A stretch of 64,000 nucleotides of DNA, from NCBI GenBank assembly GCA_014706385.1, contig JACGZH010000002.1:434001-498000 (forward strand), in the 5' to 3' direction. The position numbers and the translations under genes were made by a program. The notes below the pieces were generated by a model, which was not told the DNA's origin, ran no database searches, and saw only the letters and a list, made by a program, of their open reading frames with translations. This DNA is from Phaffia rhodozyma (lineage: Eukaryota; Basidiomycota; Tremellomycetes; Cystofilobasidiales; Mrakiaceae). Each line of letters opens with the position of its first letter. Positions within the stretch are counted from its first letter, which is position 1. Below are positions 57,952-64,000 of the stretch, piece by piece.

Positions 57952-60900
57952 CTACGACTGACTGAACCAACTCATGATCCCTTTTCCTTCTTCTTGGGTT
58001 GAGTTTCCTCTGATCTGCTCTTGAGTTCCTTTGTGAACGAAAGAAAGGTCTAGTGCAGGAGAAATGCCACCAACAACAAAATAACGATATTAGAATGCGA
58101 TAGCAAGGTTCCTGAAGCCCAGAATATAGAATTGAACGTGTCAACCAGAGGAAAGTTGGCACATACAGTCTGGATAAGACATCTCTTGGTTATTGGTATC
58201 CTCTACCAGCATATTGGCAAATTCAAGCTCCGGCCCATCGATACCTTGACGAGCGATATTGACCGAGAGCTCCTTACCAGCAAGGAGTGAGAAGTGGGTA
58301 AGCAGGTTGCGAACCTGGGTTGACAGATGGGTCGGTAGCCGAGGAAGAGATGACTGTAGTCATATGCATTCGAGGAGAGAACGCATGATGGTGAGAAAAT
58401 TACTTCAGAATAAGTTGGATACAGAAGGATGCATGAGAAACGAGAAGACTGACCATTCGGGCATCAAGATCTTGAAGATCATCAACGCCCCACAAGTCAT
58501 TAAGGAGATGTGGGGAGACATATGCTCCAAGCCAGAGCATAGCTACTTCTCCATTGACTACAAGCGCCAAGGCGGCCAAAAAAGTGAGGTTGACATATTG
58601 GAGCTTAGATCAATATCTGCCAAGCAAGCAGTCAATAATAGAATATTGATACTGACCGAGTAGGTAGGCACCATGGGCCTCCATCCATGGATATCCACAC
58701 CGCATCATCTGAGGGAGTTTCATTCGTCCGCTCCCTTCCTCCGCAAATCCATCTTCTGGCGAGAGCGCGTGAAGAGCAAACATCTGGGGGTACAGGTACA
58801 TCATCGTCGAAGCCACACTCAATGTTCGGAGGTATTGCATATACGCCACCCGAACATCAGCCACGACGACACCACCTAAGCAACCATCAACAATAAAATA
58901 GATTAGAGAAGAAAGCATGATTTAGATATTCATTGACGACTTACCTTTTAGGGCCTTAGTTTTCTGAAGAGCCAAAATGTAAAGCGGCAACATTCGGAAT
59001 GCTTCCGGTAAAACGATCTTTGCAGACGATGATACCGAAACAGAAGCTGGCATGAAATCTCAAGTCTCCATGTGAAAACAGAAAGCGAGAAGTGAGAACT
59101 TACGTCATTCGGCCTAGATGATAAGGCGCAGTGTCGCCTATAGGCGACAAGAAGCTTGATACATCTTTCGTTCAACTCTTCCCGTACCTGGGGTAACATC
59201 CGAGAGGCTGTCTGACCCATAGCTATACAAGTATTCAAGCATATAGGAACACGATCAGATCGACTAACGACCTCATTCATCACTTAGTTCCTTGTGAGGG
59301 CATGAATGGAAGACTTACCTTCTTTGACTAGCAAAGCGACTGTAGCTTCTCCATCTCCGAATCTATAGATGTTCCCAATGAGTGCCGTGATGGCTACTTG
59401 TATATTAAGGGTTCTGACAAGTCTTTTTCCTGCTCGAGATGTATAGAGCACGGCGACTTGGATATAAGCCATCTTTCGTTCATCTAGCGCTCCTTCATGC
59501 CGAATAGAGGCCGCCAGGGCTTTATCAGCATCGATGGACGCAAACTCAACATCGTAAAGAGACCGTTGGAGAAAAGATCCGAAGTATTGATCAACGTGAA
59601 GACCTACATTGAGAGAATAACCCAATTAGACAATCAGTCAGCGCTTCGTGTCAAGGAAGATGCGTATAACAAAGTCAAGCTCAGAAGTGTTCCTACCAGT
59701 CGAGCAACGTATCTTAAGAGTCGCGTTGTACCCTGTTTCTCGATGAACAAACTGTTCCATAGCCGCTCTCATCCTACCACCTCCTCTGACTGGGTCAAAC
59801 TTTGGTAGAAAGAATAGGTCACCACCTGTCGTGTGAGGAAGTGCACCTGAGAAAATTGAGCCAGAATACTATCAGTGAACATTCTGTCCAGAAGTCTTGT
59901 GAAGAAACAAACATGATGGAAATGAGGGGAACACACCAAGAGTAGCCACATCAATAGCTTGATTCGGGAACAAAAACAAATTGACTCCTACTCCTAGATC
60001 TACACACTCCTCTGCCAAATTTCGCCAGAAAATGTCTTGAGGCACGAATAGTGTCTTTTCTTTGTCTGTTCCTTGCATCTTGATCTCGTCTCTCGGTTTA
60101 AGTGCTCCTGATCCAATCGAGGGTAGCGCAGTTTGGAAAATGTTGAGGACTCCTCCGGTATAGCGGAGAGCAAGCAGACATCCTTGAACGGCAGGGCCAA
60201 GAGCTGCACTTGGGGCGTTGTTCTCGGCAAAGAGTGAAGGAAGGTTTGTTAAGAGCGTTTCAATCTGAGAGCTGCTCATGATTAACGCAACCATAATGGA
60301 TGTTGTAAACGATCAGTCAAAGGCTCTATGTTCGAAACTGCGAATAGCTTCTGAATAAAGCAAGGTTAAATTGTACTCACCGAGATTTACGAGGATCTGC
60401 AAAGAACGATTCTTCACTGATAGGCATGAACATCTCATCAATATCTGAAACAACGTGCATCTGGGCCGTCTCGCGTGTCTCCTACAGTTGATGTTTTCGA
60501 ACTTTGTAAGATTCAGGACACAAACCAAGAACAAAGATCGTTGGAAGACGAACCGTGAAATCATAGAAATGGATTGACTCGTCAAACGTCATGATTCCGA
60601 CCCGGCATCCTTCTTCCAGCCTCACTTCACCTTCGCCTTCATCCTCACCGTCCTTTGCCTTACTATAAAGGATTTCGCGAAGTCCTTCACACCATTCTTT
60701 GATCAGTCCACATTTCCCTGAATTCCACGAAACATCTAATGCAAACACGTATCGAAGTGGTCTAGGCTGACGAAGTTCTTTGGCATCCTGATCGCCTAGC
60801 GTCAAGTTGGCCAGTAGGCCCGTTGGCGCTTTACCAAAGTCAGGTCGGATCGATTCAGGTAATGTACTTGACCACGTGTTAGCGCCGTACGATTCAGTTG

Positions 60901-62127
60901 ACGATTGGCTCTGCTGATTTGGTTGCGCAGTGGTGGTCAGGTCAGGCTTTTTAGAGTGCTTGGACGAATGAATAGCATTCAGATCGGTCTCTGATGTAGG
61001 TGGAAGATTGGGGAAGTAATATTCGGATGGAACCTCCAAGTCGACCGTCCCGTGAAGAAGCTCTGGGTGGTCTTGGATATCCTCTCGATGACCCATGCCG
61101 TCAAGTCGACAGTAGTCTTCTTGATAAACTGTATCCAGAGCATATTAAGTTTATGAGATTAGAGTGTGTTACAAAGAGCAGTCTGAATAGGAACAAGCAA
61201 GGCATTGAGTATCTCGCCTTCGTTGACCCCTTCACATAGGTTACAGACCCACTTCTCTCCATTTTGAATCCATCGGCACCAGACATTGATGTACGCTCTA
61301 CAGACCCTACATCGCCCTGGACCTTTGTTCCCAAATGTTGCCAGTGGGACAGGATACTCCCCAGGAGCAAGTCGAGCGAAGGGTTGAACAATCAACCCGA
61401 GCGGTACATGTGAGGTTTGAGCCAGGTCCGATGTCGCTGGAATAGAGTATGTTGTTAGACGAAGATGGGCTGGAGTCGAATTACCTGTTGCGATGCTCGA
61501 TATAATCAGATATCAGCTTCGCTACATAGTAAACATTAATCAACGATTGAAGAGCTACCTACCATGGTCAACAACTCGAACATCCGTAGTACTCAAAGGT
61601 GGCATAGCCATTCCTGATCCACTAACAAAAACTCCATCATCCTGCTTCCAGAGGTTCTGGTCAACTTGTCGAACTGTTACAGGCGAGGGCACAAACGCGG
61701 GATTGATCTTGGGTCCTTTGTAAGGAATTCCTGTACTGTGGGATGGCTGTTGGATGTGCTCAGCTGGGATGGGTTGAGTATAGAGCGCCTGGTCGGATCC
61801 AGATTGAGGAGGATAAATCGAAGCTGTTGCTGACGCCGCTGCCGACGTGGCAGGTTGAGTGAACGTGCCAGTCTGATAGGCGCCTTCATCATGGCCTACA
61901 TTAGGCGTGCTGTAAGGCGATATGTTGCTAGTCTGATACTGTTGATCTTGACCGTACGACGGATGAAGGTTGGACTGAGTACCAGACTCAAAGGTCTGTT
62001 GATAATGGGTGGCTGGTTGAAGATATTTGCCAGAATCTTGCTGAATCTGATCTGGTTGAAGATGGTCAAAACTTCCGGCAGGAAGTAATGAAGGGTCGAC
62101 AGGTCTTGCTTGTCTTTTAGGAGGCAT
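57952..62127 (-). CDS. SEC24: SEC24, cargo-binding subunit of the COPII coat
   Basis: Sec24 pairs with Sec23 and selects cargo for COPII vesicles leaving the ER. The start is ATG 62127 with a Gln/Ser/Pro-rich N-terminus of about 190 residues. The Sec23/Sec24 zinc finger follows (CRVCRAYINVWCRWI, WVCNLC), then the trunk domain (LPPTSETDLNA onward, PLRYVFALDVSWNS, GCRVGIMTFDESIHFYDF), the beta-sandwich and helical parts (blocks around 58950-60290, for example LPHTTGGDLFFLPK, with gcggctatgg nearby), and the gelsolin-like end (FANMLVEDTNNQEMSYPD, joined across an intron to YLSFVHKGTQEQI). The stop is at 57952-57954. More than ten introns split the gene. The final exon is chosen because it restores MSYPDYL, which matches the family C-terminus. 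Confidence 0.93.
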
Positions 62128-62323
62128 TATGAGATGTATAGAAGTGGACGAGATATGAGTGAAAGATGAAAATATGACAAGATTGAATGAGATACAACGT
62201 TGTCGGAGACGATGGTTGGAGGGATAGAAGGAAGCGAGATGAGTCTCATCGTCTCCTCACCTTCCCATCAGTTTTATTCTATCCATCGTCTTCATCTTCA
62301 TTCCATCAACATCAGTATCACAA
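62128..62323. promoter_or_regulatory. Divergent promoter of SEC24 and the Nudix gene
   Basis: The 196 bases between the start codons contain purine-rich sequence near SEC24 and C/T-rich sequence near the Nudix ATG. No specific site was recognised. Confidence 0.4.
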
Positions 62324-63065
62324 ATGAGCATACCTCCTCCATCACATCCTCGGAAAAAGGTCCGAACCGTCTGTGTGGCCATCCCTTATGATCAGGCGAC
62401 TGATCGGATTCTCATGGTGACCTCTAGAAAACATCCGACAAAGTGGATCTGTACGTGCTTGATAGTCTAGCCAGCTGTTTTCCTGCTTTTTTGGCCTCAT
62501 CTATCGAACCCACAACGTACAAATGTATTGACTTTTTTTTCTTTCAATAGTGCCTAAAGGAGGATGGGAAGAAGGAGAGAGCTTAGGCGAGGCTGCTCGA
62601 CGAGAAGCACGGGAGGAAGGTATGTCCTCGATCTGAGTCCTTCGGTGGTACCCTCACATACTCACCTAATCATATCTCTTTTCTTCTCTCTGACTGTCGT
62701 CATGCACTATTCGACCAGCCGGTGTTGTATCCCTCCCTTTCGAGATTCCTCCGACCGCAATTCACGTCAACCAGGATCACAAGACGATCTATCATTACTT
62801 TCACCTTCCTGTAATTTCCCTCTCTATCCATTTCCTTGAGGATACTCAGCGTAAACGTCAATGGGTGACCTACGCCGAGGCCGAGGAGCGAATCCGTGCA
62901 TGGGCCAAAGACGACAACGAGCCGGACGGATGTAAACGGAAGAAAGAGATGGGTGAGGGGCTGTTGGCATGGAAGGCCTGGAAGGACAAATTAAAAAATC
63001 AACCTGAGACAGTTCAACCCCCACCGTCACAGAGTCATGGAGCAGATCTCTCGACCCTAGGTTAA
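62324..63065 (+). CDS. Diphosphoinositol polyphosphate phosphohydrolase (Nudix)
   Basis: This is a Nudix hydrolase of the Aps1/Ddp1/DIPP group, which removes beta-phosphates from inositol pyrophosphates and cleaves diadenosine polyphosphates. Three exons run 62324-62450, about 62551-62619, and about 62719-63065. The Nudix box is intact across an intron: GGWEEGESLGEAARREAREE followed by AGV, matching GX5EX7REUXEEXGU, and the preceding LPKG is the DIPP hallmark. The N-terminal KKVRTVCVAIPYDQATDRIL is typical of the group, as is the RKRQWVTYAEAEERI block. The C-terminal tail is hydrophilic. Length is about 180 residues. Confidence 0.9.
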
Positions 63066-63467
63066 AATTCGGAGCGATTGGTCGTGCGAAGAAGAGCTTG
63101 CTCTCTGATGCCGTGGATCCACGTGCCTTCTTTCCTGAACAATGGTTTGCGTTGGACCTCCTGACTCTGTGCTGTTGCAAGTCGGTATAATATTTGTCAA
63201 TCCACCCTTCTTTCTCTACTTTCCTGCATGTATCCTACCCTTGCTTCTCACATCGAAGACTGCATGCTATTTTCAAACCGAAGGGTTGTATGGGCGTCGT
63301 TATCATAATAATAAGTATTGGGTATATTTTCCTGACAGGCTCTCACGAATGCTCGCTCGCCAATCGTACGGATAGTCGCGATCCAGGGTTCTAATCCCGT
63401 CTCGGGGAAGAGCTAGTGGCATTCGTCTCTCCCTTGCCTACGCGTCTCGATCGTATCTGTCAACTAG
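63066..63467. other. Intergenic region between convergent genes
   Basis: No gene was recognised. A short T-arm-like sequence (gggttctaatccc) near 63385 is not part of a complete tRNA. Confidence 0.4.
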
Positions 63468-64000
63468 TCATTCCTCCATGTCGACTTCAGCTTGGTCTCG
63501 ACTCCCCTCGAGCCCTCCTATTGCATTCAAACTCCTCTCCATCTCTCGTAACTTTCCTGTTCCCTCATCTTCCCTCCTTGACTTTGTGTCCACGTCGGCG
63601 GGTAGCGCTCTCAGAGCTACTCGAGAGAGATAACCTGCTCGAGTCAAGTCAGACGGATGCTGGATGACCAGATCGGATTGAGATAGCGTGTGCGCAGAAG
63701 GTGGTTCCGTCGGGAGTGGTGGAAGGGCGGATGCGTGATTCTGCAGCGTTTGGAGGGAAGTCATCAGACGTGAAAGTGTTTCTGGTAAAGGGTTGACTGT
63801 ATCGTCATTCATCGAGCAAATAGAGGTAAAGAGCAAATAGAAGAAGATCTTAATTCAGATAACTCCATCATGGCCGATAATGAAGTCCAGAAAACTATAT
63901 CAAAAGGAAAGATTCGCGTACGGGCATACTTGGCTGCCAAATCAGAAATGAATTGAAGATCCTTCTTGAGGGATTCTGCTCGAGCCAGTGACCTTGCCGA
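63468..64000 (-). CDS. Partial unknown protein, 5' end outside the window
   Basis: The minus-strand 3' exon reads leftward from about 63850 to the stop at 63468 (LPETLSRLMTSLQTLQNHAS, HPSDLTRAGYLSRVALRALP, ending DQAEVDMEE). An upstream exon is visible at the window edge (ARAESLKKDLQFISDLAAKY, to about 63925), separated by an intron with donor gtacgc. The regular leucine spacing suggests a coiled coil. I do not recognise the family. A shorter gene starting at the internal ATG (MNDDTVNPLP) is the alternative. Confidence 0.5.

Noticed and set aside
63340..63420. tRNA-like segment with gggttctaatccc and tctcggggaag
   Set aside because: Only three base pairs support the T-stem, no matching 5' acceptor strand (TCCCCGA) occurs at the right distance, and no anticodon arm can be drawn.

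Overview
This window is eukaryotic nuclear DNA, most likely from a basidiomycete yeast. Nearly every protein gene is cut by short GT..AG introns (about 50-250 bases), the genes are fungal families (Mcp1, Bet1, Rex3, Nsr1/Gar2, Ubp8, Sec24), and the retroelements are fungal copia and chromodomain gypsy types. The intron density and the preference for CGA arginine codons in the most expressed-looking genes fit a tremellomycete such as the Cystofilobasidiales (Phaffia-like). That placement is inference; no rRNA or barcode is present.

Layout. (1) 1-6.5 kb, left gene arm: a Rab11/Ypt31 GTPase, the Bet1 SNARE, a small unknown ORF, a DUF1772-like membrane protein and mitochondrial Mcp1. (2) 6.5-33 kb, a block of about 26 kb with no recognisable host protein gene. 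It holds a near-complete Ty1/copia element (8.65-15.7 kb), a fragment of a second copia family on the minus strand (15.85-16.55 kb), a 4.7 kb AT-rich segment with almost no reading frames (16.56-21.3 kb), a second fragment of the same copia family in the opposite orientation with an inverted-repeat leader (21.8-23.9 kb), a gag-less Ty3/gypsy chromovirus with an integrase chromodomain (24.4-28.45 kb), and two intron-containing tRNA genes (Ser-UGA, His-GUG), each preceded by a copy of one dispersed repeat. (3) 33-64 kb, right gene arm: F-box protein, secreted SMP-30-like lactonase, coproporphyrinogen III oxidase, FRA10AC1-like splicing factor, a low-complexity Ser-rich protein, Rex3 exonuclease, Nsr1/nucleolin, Ubp8 deubiquitinase, a two-thioredoxin-domain PDI, EMC6, SEC24, a Nudix diphosphoinositol-polyphosphatase and a partial unknown gene.

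The most interesting part is the 26 kb block. A gene-free AT-rich core, bracketed by outward-facing inverted retroelement fragments, next to a chromodomain retrotransposon and bordered by tRNA genes, is what a small regional centromere of a basidiomycete would look like. This is a hypothesis that needs CENP-A mapping. Both retroelements carry one in-frame TAG in an otherwise open pol frame.

The gene arms are rich in secretory-pathway functions: Rab11 and Bet1 at the left end, and PDI, EMC6 and SEC24 within 7.2 kb at the right. Several pairs are divergent with short shared promoters (Rex3/Nsr1, Ubp8/PDI, SEC24/Nudix).
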